Of a stretch of 64,000 nt of DNA, positions 43,271 through 51,439 are shown piece after piece; the stretch's first letter is position 1; each line of letters begins with the position of its first letter. The stretch is from positions 83,807 to 147,806 of the forward strand of contig NZ_VTHK01000024.1 in the NCBI RefSeq assembly GCF_009765355.1, written 5' to 3'. Position numbers and translations under genes: made by a program. The notes below the pieces were generated by a model, which ran no database searches, was not told where the DNA came from, and worked only from the letters and a program-made list of their open reading frames with translations. Origin of the DNA: Amycolatopsis anabasis (GTDB taxonomy: Bacteria; Actinomycetota; Actinomycetes; Mycobacteriales; Pseudonocardiaceae).

Positions 43271-45379
43271 TTAATTGTGCGGGCTGCGGCGCGGGGGCGG
43301 GAAAGCCATCCCGCGGCGCTCGAGTTTCTGCCGGGGCAGCCGCGCTCCGGCGAGCGCGGTCAGCACCGATTGCACCACGACCGGATACATCAGCTGCCGG
43401 TAGACGAACTGCTGCAGCGGCAGAGTGAGCAGCGGGCGCAGCGGCTCCGCGTCCAGCCGGAACGCGACGATGCCGGGCACGGCCTGCAGCACCAGGAACG
43501 CGCACCAGAAACCGGCCGCGTGCGGCCGGTCCCCGGTGCACAGGCCGAAGAGCGCGGCCACGTCGGCCAGCGGGGCGAGCACCGGCAGCACCACCTGGAA
43601 CAGCAGGAGGTAGGGCAGCCCGCGGCGGCCGAGCCGCCCGGCGGCGCCGGGTTCGGTCACCGCGGCCCGGTGCTTCCACACCGCCTGCAGCGTGCCGTAG
43701 CACCAGCGGTAACGCTGCTTCCACAGCCCGCCCAGGGTGGCGGGCGCCTCGGTCAGGGCCCGGGCGTCCGGTTCGTAGACCACGCGCCAGCCCCGGCGTT
43801 CCAGGGCCATGGTCAGGTCGGTGTCCTCGGCGAGCGTGCCGGGGGACACCCCGCCCAGCCGCCAGAGCGCCGAGCGGCGGAACGCGCCCACCGCGCCCGG
43901 GACGGTCGGCAGGCACTCCAGCACGTCGTACATCCGGCGGTCGAGGTTGAAGCCGACGACGTATTCGATGTGCTGCCAGCGGCCGAGCAGGCCGCCGCGG
44001 TTGCCTGCCCGCGCGTTGCCCGACACCGCCCCCACCGCGGGGTCCGCGAAATGCCGCACCAGGGTCCGCACGGCCGAAGGCTCGAGCACGGTGCCCCCGT
44101 CGACCAGGACGACGAACTCGGTCCGCGCGGCGGCGAGCCCGGTGTTCAACGCCGCGGCCTTACCGGCGTTCGCCTGCCGGATCAGCCGGACGCGCGCCAG
44201 GTTGAGCCCCTCCACCACGGCGGCGGTGGTGTCGGTGGAGCCGTCGTCGACCACGACCACCCGCACCGGGTGGTCGGAGGCGAGCACCGACCGGATGGTG
44301 CCCTCGATCCCGGCTTCCTCGTTGCGGGCCGGGATGATCACGGTCACCGGTTCGTCGGCCTGCCGAGGTGCCCGGAAGCGGTGCCGGCGCACGTGGACGC
44401 GGGCGGTGGCGAGTACGAGCAGGGTGCGCAGCGCGGCGAGCGCGGTGGCCACGACCAGCAGCACGGACAGGACGGCGGCGAGCAGGTCACCGGCGCCGAC
44501 CGCGGCGACCAGGAAGGCGCCGCCCGCCTCGGCCCCGGCTCCCGCGCCGGTCGCCGCCCGCGCCATGCCCAGCGCGCCGCTCACCGTGTCCAGCCGCCAG
44601 CCCTGGGCGCGCAGCCGCGGCACCAGCACGTCCAGCGCGGCCAGGGTCTGCGAGCGGTCGCCGCCCGAGTCGTGCATGAGCAGGATCGCGCCGCGGTCGT
44701 CCGGCGGGGCCGAGTTCGCCACGATCGCGGCGACCCCGGGCCGCCGCCAGTCCTGGGAGTCCAAATCGGACTGGACCACCAGCTTGCCTTCGCGGCCCAG
44801 CCTTCGCGCGGCTTGCCAGGCGGCGTCGTCCAGCGCGTCCGGGGTCGCCGAATGGGGCGGGCGGACCAGGGAGGTGGCGATTCCCGCGGCGCCGGCCAGC
44901 GCGAGGTCGGTGGCGCGCAGTTCGAGCTGGGTGCGCAGCGCGCCGGCGGCGCGCAGATCGGTGTGGGTGGCGGTGTGCCCGCCGATCTCGTGGCCGTGCG
45001 CCAGGATTTCCCGGATCAGCCGGGGATGCTGCGCGGCACGGGCGCCGGTGACGAAGAACGTCGCGTGCACGCCGAGCCGGTCCAGCGTCGCCAGCACGGC
45101 CGGGGTCCACACGGGATCCGGGCCGTCGTCGAAGGTGAGCGCGAGCGTCTTGTCCCGCGGCCGGAGCGCGACCGGCGCGTCCTGCCGGGCGTCGAGCACC
45201 GGGCCGCCCGCGCGCAATCCGGCCGGGACCTCGTCCGCGTCGCCCGGCGGGGTGGTCTCGTCCACCGGGGAGCCCAGGGCGAGCGCGTGCAGGGAGAGCA
45301 GGGCGACCACCGCGACCAGCGCGGTGCCGAGCAGGAGCCAGTGCGATCTCGGGGCCGGAATGCGGGCGTGGCGTGGCAA
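43271..45379 (-). CDS. Fusion of polysaccharide deacetylase and processive GT2 glycosyltransferase
   Basis: Residues 12-35 form a membrane anchor. Residues 75-270 are a NodB-type deacetylase with LTFDDGPDP (Asp84-Asp85) and GGHTATHTDL (His135, His139), plus LLMHDSGGDRSQT. A second membrane stretch at about 290-330 precedes a GT2 domain with VIIPARNEE, VVDDGSTD, AEDTDL and QRYRWCYGTLQ (QxxRW). More helices follow. The second Asp motif, usually DxD, reads VDGGT, so one metal Asp is lost. The pair could make and trim a beta-linked glycan. The start is a TTG with no strong ribosome site. It lies 197 bp upstream of the Pls-like gene in the same direction. Confidence 0.88.
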   Translation of the reverse strand: MPRHARIPAPRSHWLLLGTALVAVVALLSLHALALGSPVDETTPPGDADEVPAGLRAGGPVLDARQDAPVALRPRDKTLALTFDDGPDPVWTPAVLATLDRLGVHATFFVTGARAAQHPRLIREILAHGHEIGGHTATHTDLRAAGALRTQLELRATDLALAGAAGIATSLVRPPHSATPDALDDAAWQAARRLGREGKLVVQSDLDSQDWRRPGVAAIVANSAPPDDRGAILLMHDSGGDRSQTLAALDVLVPRLRAQGWRLDTVSGALGMARAATGAGAGAEAGGAFLVAAVGAGDLLAAVLSVLLVVATALAALRTLLVLATARVHVRRHRFRAPRQADEPVTVIIPARNEEAGIEGTIRSVLASDHPVRVVVVDDGSTDTTAAVVEGLNLARVRLIRQANAGKAAALNTGLAAARTEFVVLVDGGTVLEPSAVRTLVRHFADPAVGAVSGNARAGNRGGLLGRWQHIEYVVGFNLDRRMYDVLECLPTVPGAVGAFRRSALWRLGGVSPGTLAEDTDLTMALERRGWRVVYEPDARALTEAPATLGGLWKQRYRWCYGTLQAVWKHRAAVTEPGAAGRLGRRGLPYLLLFQVVLPVLAPLADVAALFGLCTGDRPHAAGFWCAFLVLQAVPGIVAFRLDAEPLRPLLTLPLQQFVYRQLMYPVVVQSVLTALAGARLPRQKLERRGMAFPPPRRSPHN

Positions 45380-45565
45380 CTCTTTCGTTCCCGGCTGGTC
45401 GGTGGGCTCCGTTGTGGGGAGCCCACCTAAGCACCCTTCGGGCGGAATGGGAACAGCCGGAAGAGTATTTTTTCGCGACTACTGGTCGTTGCTCCCCCGA
45501 CTACTCGAAAAGCCTGGGGGACAACGGTTTCCGCTTTGTTGGTTATTCCTTTTCCGGTTTCCGGT

Positions 45566-45847
45566 TCAGGAACGGACGAGCCGGGCGATGGCGTCGGTCG
45601 CTTCCCGGATCTTCGCGTCCGCTTCGGCGCCGCCTTCGGAAATGGCGGCGCTGACGCAGTGCTGCAGGTGCTCGTCCAGCAGCGACAGCGACACGGCCTG
45701 CAGCGCCCGGGTGGCCGCCGAGATCTGCGTCAGGATGTCGATGCAGTACTCGTCGTTGTCGATCATCCGCTGCAGCCCGCGGATCTGCCCCTCGATCCTG
45801 CGCAGGCGACGCTGGTGGCCTTCCTTGCTCTCGGTGTAGCCCCGCAT
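45566..45847 (-). CDS. csoR: Copper-sensing repressor CsoR
   Basis: A 93-residue all-helical CsoR. The Cu(I) ligands are all present: Cys35 (NDEYCIDILTQ), His60 and Cys64 (LLDEHLQHCV). The GYTESKEGHQRRLRRIEGQIRG N-terminus (split at RRLRR) provides the DNA-binding positive surface. GGAGGAAG lies 3 nt before ATG 45847, which fixes the start; the longer frame is spurious. It is divergent from the copper ATPase, with a CsoR-type operator on each side of the intergenic region. Confidence 0.95.
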   Translation of the reverse strand: MRGYTESKEGHQRRLRRIEGQIRGLQRMIDNDEYCIDILTQISAATRALQAVSLSLLDEHLQHCVSAAISEGGAEADAKIREATDAIARLVRS

Positions 45848-45924
45848 CGTCTTCCTCCCATGGGTCCGGCCCGCCGCGCGGCCGATCGGGTCCGATCGGG
45901 GGAACGGCGGGCTCCTGTTTGCTT

Positions 45925-45942
45925 TATACCCCAGGGGGGTAG
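45925..45942. promoter_or_regulatory. CsoR operator on the csoR side
   Basis: TATACCCCAGGGGGGTAG is a G-tract pseudo-palindrome of the TACCCC-N-GGGGTA type that CsoR recognises. It lies about 80 bp before the csoR start, for autoregulation. Confidence 0.8.
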
Positions 45943-45984
45943 TTCTCCGCCAGCGGTGTGGGACAGCGCACTGCCCCTTGCGCT

Positions 45985-46003
45985 TATACCCCCCAGGGGT
46001 ATG
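45985..46003. promoter_or_regulatory. CsoR operator on the copper ATPase side
   Basis: TATACCCCCCAGGGGTATG is a second CsoR-type site, 38 bp before the ATPase start. It is more symmetrical than the csoR-side copy. Confidence 0.82.
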
Positions 46004-46040
46004 TTGGTGGCGACTGAAGTGGAGAAACGGAGTGAGGGCG

Positions 46041-48047
46041 ATGGATGAGCACGGAAACACCGCCGTTGCCGAGGCGCACGCGCACCACCAGCACGACCAC
46101 CACGGGCACGGCGACCACGCGGCGGTCTTCCGCGACCGGTTCTGGCTGAGCCTCGCGCTGTCGGTGCCGACCGTCGCCGCCAGCCACATGGTGGCGGAGC
46201 TGTTCGGCTACCACGTCCCGTCCTGGGCTGGCTGGGTCGCGCCGGTCCTGGGCACGGTGGTCTTCCTCTACGGCGGCTGGCCGTTCCTGACCGGCGCGGT
46301 GAGCGAACTGCGCGGCCGCCAGCCGGGGATGATGACGCTGGTCGCGCTGGCCATCGGCGTCGCGTTCGTCGCCAGCGGCCTGACCACGCTCGGCATCGGT
46401 GGCCTGGACCTGGACTTCTGGTGGGAACTGGCGCTGCTCGTGGTGATCATGCTGCTCGGCCACTGGCTGGAGATGCGCGCGCTCGGCCAGGCGTCCGGGG
46501 CGCTGGAGGCGCTGGCCGAACTGCTGCCGGACACCGCCGAACGGATCTCCGGTGACGGCGAGGCGCGGCCGGTGCCGTTCGCCGACCTGCGCGTCGGCGA
46601 CACCGTGCTGGTGCGGTCCGGCGGCCGGGTGCCCGCCGACGGCACGGTGGCCGACGGCGTCGCGGAAGTCGACGAATCGATGGTGACCGGGGAGTCGCGC
46701 ACGGTCCGCCGGGCGGCCGGGGACCGCGTGGTGGCCGGGACGGTGGCGACCGATTCGGCGATCCGGGTCCGGGTGGAGGCGATCGGGGAGGACACCGCGC
46801 TGGCCGGGATCCAGCGGCTGGTCGCCGACGCGCAGAGTTCGCGGTCCCGCGCGCAGGCGCTGGCCGACCGCGCGGCGGCGCTGCTGTTCTGGTTCGCGCT
46901 CGCCGCGGGCGTGGTCACGTTCGTCGCGTGGATGCTGATCGGGGACGCGACGACCGCCGTGGAACGCACGGTGACCGTGCTGGTCATCGCCTGCCCGCAC
47001 GCCCTCGGGCTGGCGATTCCGCTGGTGATCGCGATTTCCACGGGGATCTCGGCGAAGGCCGGCATCCTGGTGAAGGACCGGCTCGCGCTGGAGCGGATGC
47101 GCACGGTGGACGCGGTGCTGTTCGACAAGACCGGCACGCTCACCAAGGGGCGCCCCGCGGTCACCGAGGTGTCCGGTGCGCCCGAGGTGCTGGCGCTGGC
47201 CGCCGCGGCCGAGCGGGACTCCGAGCATCCGCTGGCCCGGGCCATCGTCGAGGCGGCCGCCGAACGCGGCGAAATCCCGGCCGTGCGGGACTTCCGGTCG
47301 ATCACCGGGCGCGGGGTTTCGGCCACTGTGGACGGTCACGAGATCGCCGTGGGCGGCCCGGCGCTGCTGCGCGAGCGGGGCGTCGAACCGGATGCCGGAC
47401 TGGCCCGGCACACCGCCGAATGGGCCGGGCGCGGCGCCGCGGTCCTGCACGTCCTGCGGGACGGCGCGATCATCGGCGCGCTGGCGCTGGCCGACGAGGT
47501 CCGGCCGGAATCGCGCGACGCGATCGGCGCGCTGCACGCGGCGGGCGTCGAGGTCGTGATGATCACCGGGGACGCCCGCAACGTGGCCGAGTCGGTCGGC
47601 GCGGACCTCGGCGTGGACGAGGTGTTCGCCGAGGTCCTGCCCGAGGACAAGGACGCCGCGGTGGCCGAACTGCAGGGCCGGGGGCGGCGGGTCGCGATGG
47701 TCGGCGACGGGGTGAACGACGCGCCCGCGCTGGCCCGGGCGGATGTCGGCGTCGCGATCGGCGCGGGGACCGACGTGGCGATCGAATCGGCGGGCGTGGT
47801 GCTGGCGTCGGACGATCCGCGCGGGGTGCTGGCGGTGCGGCGGCTGTCCGTCGCGAGCTACCGGAAGATGTGGCAGAACCTGGCCTGGGCCACCGGGTAC
47901 AACGTGCTGTCGGTGCCGCTGGCCGCCGGGGTGCTCGCGCCGATCGGGTTCGTGCTGCCGCCCGCCGCGGGGGCGATCGCGATGAGCCTTTCGACCATCG
48001 TGGTCGCGCTCAACGCGCAGCTGCTCCGCCGGATCCGCCTCCGCTGA
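46041..48047 (+). CDS. CopB-type P1B copper-translocating ATPase
   Basis: The 668-residue pump has a His-rich N-terminus (HAHHQHDHHGHGDHA, residues 13-27) in place of a CxxC metal-binding domain. The membrane metal site is CPH at 318-320, the P1B-3/CopB signature, not CPC. TGES at 216-219, DKTGT with phosphorylated Asp362, an HP motif near 393, and GDGVNDAPAL are all intact. It exports copper (reported for Cu(I)/Cu(II) in this group). The ATG at 46041 follows GGAGTGAGG; an upstream TTG would read through the operator and is rejected. Confidence 0.92.
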   Translation: MDEHGNTAVAEAHAHHQHDHHGHGDHAAVFRDRFWLSLALSVPTVAASHMVAELFGYHVPSWAGWVAPVLGTVVFLYGGWPFLTGAVSELRGRQPGMMTLVALAIGVAFVASGLTTLGIGGLDLDFWWELALLVVIMLLGHWLEMRALGQASGALEALAELLPDTAERISGDGEARPVPFADLRVGDTVLVRSGGRVPADGTVADGVAEVDESMVTGESRTVRRAAGDRVVAGTVATDSAIRVRVEAIGEDTALAGIQRLVADAQSSRSRAQALADRAAALLFWFALAAGVVTFVAWMLIGDATTAVERTVTVLVIACPHALGLAIPLVIAISTGISAKAGILVKDRLALERMRTVDAVLFDKTGTLTKGRPAVTEVSGAPEVLALAAAAERDSEHPLARAIVEAAAERGEIPAVRDFRSITGRGVSATVDGHEIAVGGPALLRERGVEPDAGLARHTAEWAGRGAAVLHVLRDGAIIGALALADEVRPESRDAIGALHAAGVEVVMITGDARNVAESVGADLGVDEVFAEVLPEDKDAAVAELQGRGRRVAMVGDGVNDAPALARADVGVAIGAGTDVAIESAGVVLASDDPRGVLAVRRLSVASYRKMWQNLAWATGYNVLSVPLAAGVLAPIGFVLPPAAGAIAMSLSTIVVALNAQLLRRIRLR

Positions 48048-48056
48048 TCCGCCAGG

Positions 48057-48087
48057 TGCCCTCCGGCGACGCTGTCGCTGGAGGGCA
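48057..48087 (+). terminator. Hairpin terminator after the copper ATPase gene
   Basis: TGCCCTCCGGCGAC (48057-48070) pairs with 48074-48087 over a 3-nt loop with one G-T wobble, starting 10 nt after the stop codon. Confidence 0.8.
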
Positions 48088-48374
48088 TTGATCATTTCGC
48101 GGTGCGCCTACCCCATTCGGTGTCCACAACGGACGGTTAGGGGAGTGTTCAACCGAATAGGTGACACTTTTAGTATGACTCAACGTTGTCATTGCGGCTT
48201 TCGGTCACTCCATCGAGTCTATTTTCGACAGCCTTGGTAGAAAATGGGCCACCGCGGGCATCGGTGAATCGATCCCGCTGGTAGCTTCCTGCTCGGCCTC
48301 GTCCTTCGCCGTGAATGCGTTGTTTGTGCCGCGCGGTCGGGGCTGGAATTGCCGGTCCTTTGGGGAGGTATCAG
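48088..48374. other. Intergenic A/T-richer region, promoter of the next gene
   Basis: About 290 bp without a gene. It contains ATTCGGT (about 48115) and ACCGAAT (about 48151) as a spaced inverted repeat, and the AT-rich stretch GACACTTTTAGTATGAC (about 48163), which may be a promoter. TGGGGAGG lies before the ATG at 48375. Confidence 0.45.
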
Positions 48375-48986
48375 ATGGCGCGCACGGCCCTGCGGAGCAG
48401 GTCGGGTAGCACCGTGGCGGACGTCCAGCTGGTCGACCGGACCGGCATCGTCGCCGCCAGCCTCGCGGTCCCGCGTCCCGAGCTGCCCGACGACGAGCCG
48501 TTCGCAGTCGATCCCGCGCCCGTCTCCGCGGCGCCGTCACCCGCCCGGCGGTACGGGCTCGTCGCGTGCGCGGCGTTCGCGTTCCTGGTGATCGGCTGGG
48601 TCGGCGGCGGCATGTTCGGCATCCCGCGCGGCGGCGAGCCGACGACCCCGGCCGTGGCCTACAGCGGGAACGCCTACGAAGAGGTCCCGATCGTCCCGGG
48701 GGTGCGGGTGCCCGCCCCGCCGCCCGCCGCCCAGCCCCCGGTGGCCGTGCCGCCGGTCACGCGGCACCAGCCCGCGAAGCCCACCAAGGCCGTCGCCGAG
48801 ACCCCGGCGCCCCGCCGCGTGCCGGAAACCGCCCCGCAGGTGCGTTCCGACCCGATCGAACCGCGGCCGCAAGAAGCCGCCGGACCGCTGGCGGCCGTGC
48901 ACGAGGAGATGGCGAAGGCCGTCGCGCCGATGGCGGACGTCCTCCGCCCGATGCTCGACGCCATGCCCGGCAAGCCTCGCGAGTAG
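48375..48986 (+). CDS. Single-pass membrane protein with Pro-rich external region, function unknown
   Basis: The 203-residue protein has a cytosolic N-terminus of about 58 residues with a short Arg-rich start. One membrane helix follows (YGLVACAAFAFLVIGWVGGGMF). The Pro/Val/Ala-rich extracytoplasmic part of about 120 residues (PAPPPAAQPPVAVPPV) ends in a helix, VHEEMAKAVAPMADVLRPML. Its features recall secreted-matrix or wall-spanning proteins. I do not recognise a family. TGGGGAGG lies 7 nt before the ATG. Confidence 0.7.
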   Translation: MARTALRSRSGSTVADVQLVDRTGIVAASLAVPRPELPDDEPFAVDPAPVSAAPSPARRYGLVACAAFAFLVIGWVGGGMFGIPRGGEPTTPAVAYSGNAYEEVPIVPGVRVPAPPPAAQPPVAVPPVTRHQPAKPTKAVAETPAPRRVPETAPQVRSDPIEPRPQEAAGPLAAVHEEMAKAVAPMADVLRPMLDAMPGKPRE

Positions 48987-49014
48987 CGCTTTTCTTTGTG
49001 CGCCAGGGAAGAAC

Positions 49015-49350
49015 TCAGCGGCTGAACCCGTACGCCCGGTCCACCTTGGCGACCCGCACCTGGAAGGTCTCGTACCACCGTTCCCGCCCGCGCTCGCGGG
49101 TCGCGGTGTGCTCGGCATGCCGCCGCCAGGCCGCGATCGACTCCTCGTCCCGCCAGTAGGACACCGTGATGCCCAGCCCGGACGGCTCGCGCACCGAGTC
49201 GACGCCGAGGTAGCCGGGCTGCCCGGCGGCCAGTTCGAGCATCCGGTCCGCGGCCGCGCCGTAGCCGGTGCCGTCGTCGCCGGTGCGCCGCGACGTGAAG
49301 ATCACCGCGTAGTACGGGGGCTCCGGGGTCCGCGCGGGAACGTCTGTCAT
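49015..49350 (-). CDS. ABM-type heme/quinol monooxygenase-like small protein
   Basis: The 111-residue protein has the antibiotic biosynthesis monooxygenase fold pattern: YYAVIFTSRRTGDDGTGY, MLELAAGQPGYLGVDSVRE, GITVSYWRDEESIAAWRRHAEH and a final strand. It resembles the YcnE/YjcS-like group. It may be a heme-degrading or stress-related enzyme, but no heme ligand is certain. The ATG at 49350 is 15 nt from a perfect TTGTATACAA dyad, so a GntR-type repressor may control it. Confidence 0.75.
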   Translation of the reverse strand: MTDVPARTPEPPYYAVIFTSRRTGDDGTGYGAAADRMLELAAGQPGYLGVDSVREPSGLGITVSYWRDEESIAAWRRHAEHTATRERGRERWYETFQVRVAKVDRAYGFSR

Positions 49351-49355
49351 ACATC

Positions 49356-49365
49356 TTGTATACAA
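49356..49365. promoter_or_regulatory. Perfect palindrome TTGTATACAA in the ABM gene promoter
   Basis: The 10-bp palindrome overlaps a TATACA-like -10 on the minus strand, just ahead of the start codon. TGTATA words flank it (ATACATCTTGTATACAACG). GntR-type factors bind such sequences; no gntR gene is nearby. Confidence 0.5.
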
Positions 49366-49397
49366 CGTGTATAAGGCAGGTGGCAACGGGCTTTTCG

Positions 49398-50072
49398 TCA
49401 ACCCCGCAAGGCGCCGACCGCCCACGCCACCACCATGAGCGCGAGCAGCATCGAGATCCCGGCCTGCAGCATCATGGTCAGCTTCGCCCACCGCCGCAGC
49501 GGCATCACGTCCGTCGGGCTGAACGCGGCCGCGTTGGTGAACGCGAGGTAGAGGTAGTCGAAGTAGTCCGGTTCCCATTCGCCGTGGCTCAGCTCGGGAT
49601 TCTCCATCTGCGGGAACAGCAGATCCGCGTGCTGCGCCTCGCCCGCGGCCCGGCGGGCGGGGCCGCCGCGATCGAATTCCCAGTACCAGAGCGAGAAAAC
49701 CACGATGTTCGTCCAGTACACGATGCCGCCGCTGACCAGCACCTGAACCGGCCGGTCCCCGATCGACCCGGTCGCGATGCCCGCCACGAGCTGCAGCGCG
49801 GACAAGCCGTTGGCCAAGCTCACGGCGGCCACCACGACCAGCGAGATCGTGCGCTCGACCCGGCTGCGCCGGTCGATCCGTCCCGGATTGATCAGCAGCA
49901 ACGCGACGATCAACAGGGCGGACACCGAGGGCAGCAGCCACCACGGCCGCAGCACCAGATCGCCGGGCAGCGCGAGTTGCAGGGCGAGGGTGCCGAACAC
50001 CACGGCCATCGCGGGCCAGCGGTGCTCGCCCCGGGTCCGGCGGCGCCACGCCGGGATCGCAGCGGGTTCCAT
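49398..50072 (-). CDS. DUF1345-like polytopic membrane protein, possible ion channel
   Basis: The 224-residue protein has five or six helices. The last region carries a pore-like block YLAFTNAAAFSPTDVMPLRRWAK, which in related DUF1345/ion-channel-like proteins precedes the final helix. A cation channel role is a common annotation but unproven. ATG 50072 is chosen because TACGGT ends 7 nt before it (leaderless); GTG 50081 is an alternative. It lies downstream of the subtilase gene, beyond a strong terminator, and is independent of it. Confidence 0.7.
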   Translation of the reverse strand: MEPAAIPAWRRRTRGEHRWPAMAVVFGTLALQLALPGDLVLRPWWLLPSVSALLIVALLLINPGRIDRRSRVERTISLVVVAAVSLANGLSALQLVAGIATGSIGDRPVQVLVSGGIVYWTNIVVFSLWYWEFDRGGPARRAAGEAQHADLLFPQMENPELSHGEWEPDYFDYLYLAFTNAAAFSPTDVMPLRRWAKLTMMLQAGISMLLALMVVAWAVGALRG

Positions 50073-50090
50073 CGGGCTCACCGTAACGAC

Positions 50091-50122
50091 GGGCGCGGCG
50101 CACCGCCCGGTGCGCCGCGCCC
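50091..50122 (-). terminator. Perfect 14-bp GC hairpin after the subtilase gene
   Basis: GGGCGCGGCGCACC (50091-50104) pairs with 50109-50122 over a 4-nt loop, starting 17 nt beyond the subtilase stop. It separates that gene from the downstream channel-like gene. Confidence 0.85.
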
Positions 50123-50138
50123 GCTGGAGCGAGCGGCC

Positions 50139-51326
50139 TTACCCGACCACGTTGAGCAGCTTGTTGGTCGAGCCGGAGCCCGGGTTCTTCACGACCCCGT
50201 TCGAAGCCCCGTTCTTCAGCGCGGTGTCGACCTGCGCCGGAGTGGCGTCCGGGTGGGCCGACAGGTAGACCGCCGCCGCGCCCGCGACGTGCGGCGTCGC
50301 CATCGAGGTGCCCTGCATCGTCGTGGTCCCGCCACCGTTCTTGGTGGACAGGATGTTCACGCCGGGCGCGAAGATGTCGGTGCACGAGCCGTAGTTGGAG
50401 AAGCTGGCGCGGTTGTCGTTGCTGTCCGTGGCGTTCACGGTGATCGCCTCGGGCGTGCGGGCCGGGCTGGTGTTGCAGGCGTTCGTGTTGGAATTTCCGG
50501 AGGCCACCGTGGTGGTGACCCCGGCGGCCACCGCGCGCTTGACCGCCGAGTCCACGCTCGAGTTGGCCCCGCCGCCCAGGCTCATGGTCAGCACGGCCGG
50601 CTTCTTGGCGTTCTTCGCCACCCAGTCGATCCCGGAGATGATCTGCGAGTACTGGCCGGAGCCCTGGCAGTTCAGCACGCGCACGGCCACGATGCTGGCC
50701 TTCTTGGCCACGCCGTAGGTCGCGCTGCCGACCGTCCCGGCGACGTGCGTGCCGTGGCCGTGGCAGTCGGAGGCGTTGCTGTCGTTGTCGATGAAGTCGT
50801 AACCGCTCGTCGCACGCCCGCCGAAGTCGGGGTGGTTGAGCATGGTGCCGGTGTCGGCCACGTAGACCGTGGCGCCCGCGCCCTCGTTGGGATAGGTGTA
50901 CTTCTTGTCCAGCGGGAGCGCCTTCTGGTCGATCCGGTCCAGGCCCCAGGTCGGGTTGTCCTGGGTGCCGGCCAGGTGCGCGACGCCGTCCTGTTCGACG
51001 TAGGCGACGCGCGGGTCGGCCGCCAGCCGCTTGGCCTGCCGCTCGCTCATCGAAGCGGCGAAGCCGTGCAGGGCGGTGGTGTAGGTCTGCTTGACCTGAC
51101 CGCCGTACCGGCCGACCAGGTCACCGGCCGCCGCCGGGGAATCCTTGAGCACCACGATGTAGCTGCCGGCCACCGCCTCCGGTGCACCGGCGTTGATGAT
51201 CTGGCCCTCGGCCGGGGCGGCCTGGGCGCCGCCCACCGCACCGCCCACCGCCAGTCCCATTCCCAGTGCGCCTGCGAGCAGGCCCTTGCGCAGGTTTCGG
51301 GCACGGCTCGGTTTCGCGTTCCGCAT
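50139..51326 (-). CDS. Secreted subtilisin-like serine protease (S8) with I9 propeptide
   Basis: The 395-residue protein has a long Sec signal (about 1-37, cleavage after AQA) and an I9 inhibitor propeptide (YIVVLKDSPAAAG to AYVEQDG). The catalytic domain has Asp158 (VADTG), His191 (HGTHVAG), the oxyanion Asn278 (ASGNSN) and Ser341 (GTSMATPHVAG). It belongs to the proteinase K-like group and should be exported and self-processed. A GCTAAA/TTTAGC dyad lies in its promoter. It is one of two secreted serine proteases flanking the giant LuxR regulator. Confidence 0.95.
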   Translation of the reverse strand: MRNAKPSRARNLRKGLLAGALGMGLAVGGAVGGAQAAPAEGQIINAGAPEAVAGSYIVVLKDSPAAAGDLVGRYGGQVKQTYTTALHGFAASMSERQAKRLAADPRVAYVEQDGVAHLAGTQDNPTWGLDRIDQKALPLDKKYTYPNEGAGATVYVADTGTMLNHPDFGGRATSGYDFIDNDSNASDCHGHGTHVAGTVGSATYGVAKKASIVAVRVLNCQGSGQYSQIISGIDWVAKNAKKPAVLTMSLGGGANSSVDSAVKRAVAAGVTTTVASGNSNTNACNTSPARTPEAITVNATDSNDNRASFSNYGSCTDIFAPGVNILSTKNGGGTTTMQGTSMATPHVAGAAAVYLSAHPDATPAQVDTALKNGASNGVVKNPGSGSTNKLLNVVG

Positions 51327-51340
51327 CGGTACTCCCGTTC

Positions 51341-51359
51341 GCTAAAGCAGGGTTTTAGC
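51341..51359. promoter_or_regulatory. Dyad GCTAAA-N7-TTTAGC upstream of the subtilase gene
   Basis: GCTAAA (51341-51346) and TTTAGC (51354-51359) are perfectly complementary around a 7-nt centre. The dyad begins 15 bp ahead of the start, so it is an operator candidate or a leader hairpin. Confidence 0.45.
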
Positions 51360-51439
51360 TCGGCGACCGGTAGGCCGCCTGCCTTCGAGCGTCGGGGCGA
51401 ATACCTAGGGCGAACAATCCGCGAGGGGTACGTAATTAA

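Noticed and set aside
45978..46040. A TTG start extending the CopB-type ATPase upstream
   Set aside because: It would run through the CsoR operator at 45985-46003; ATG 46041 has a good ribosome binding site.
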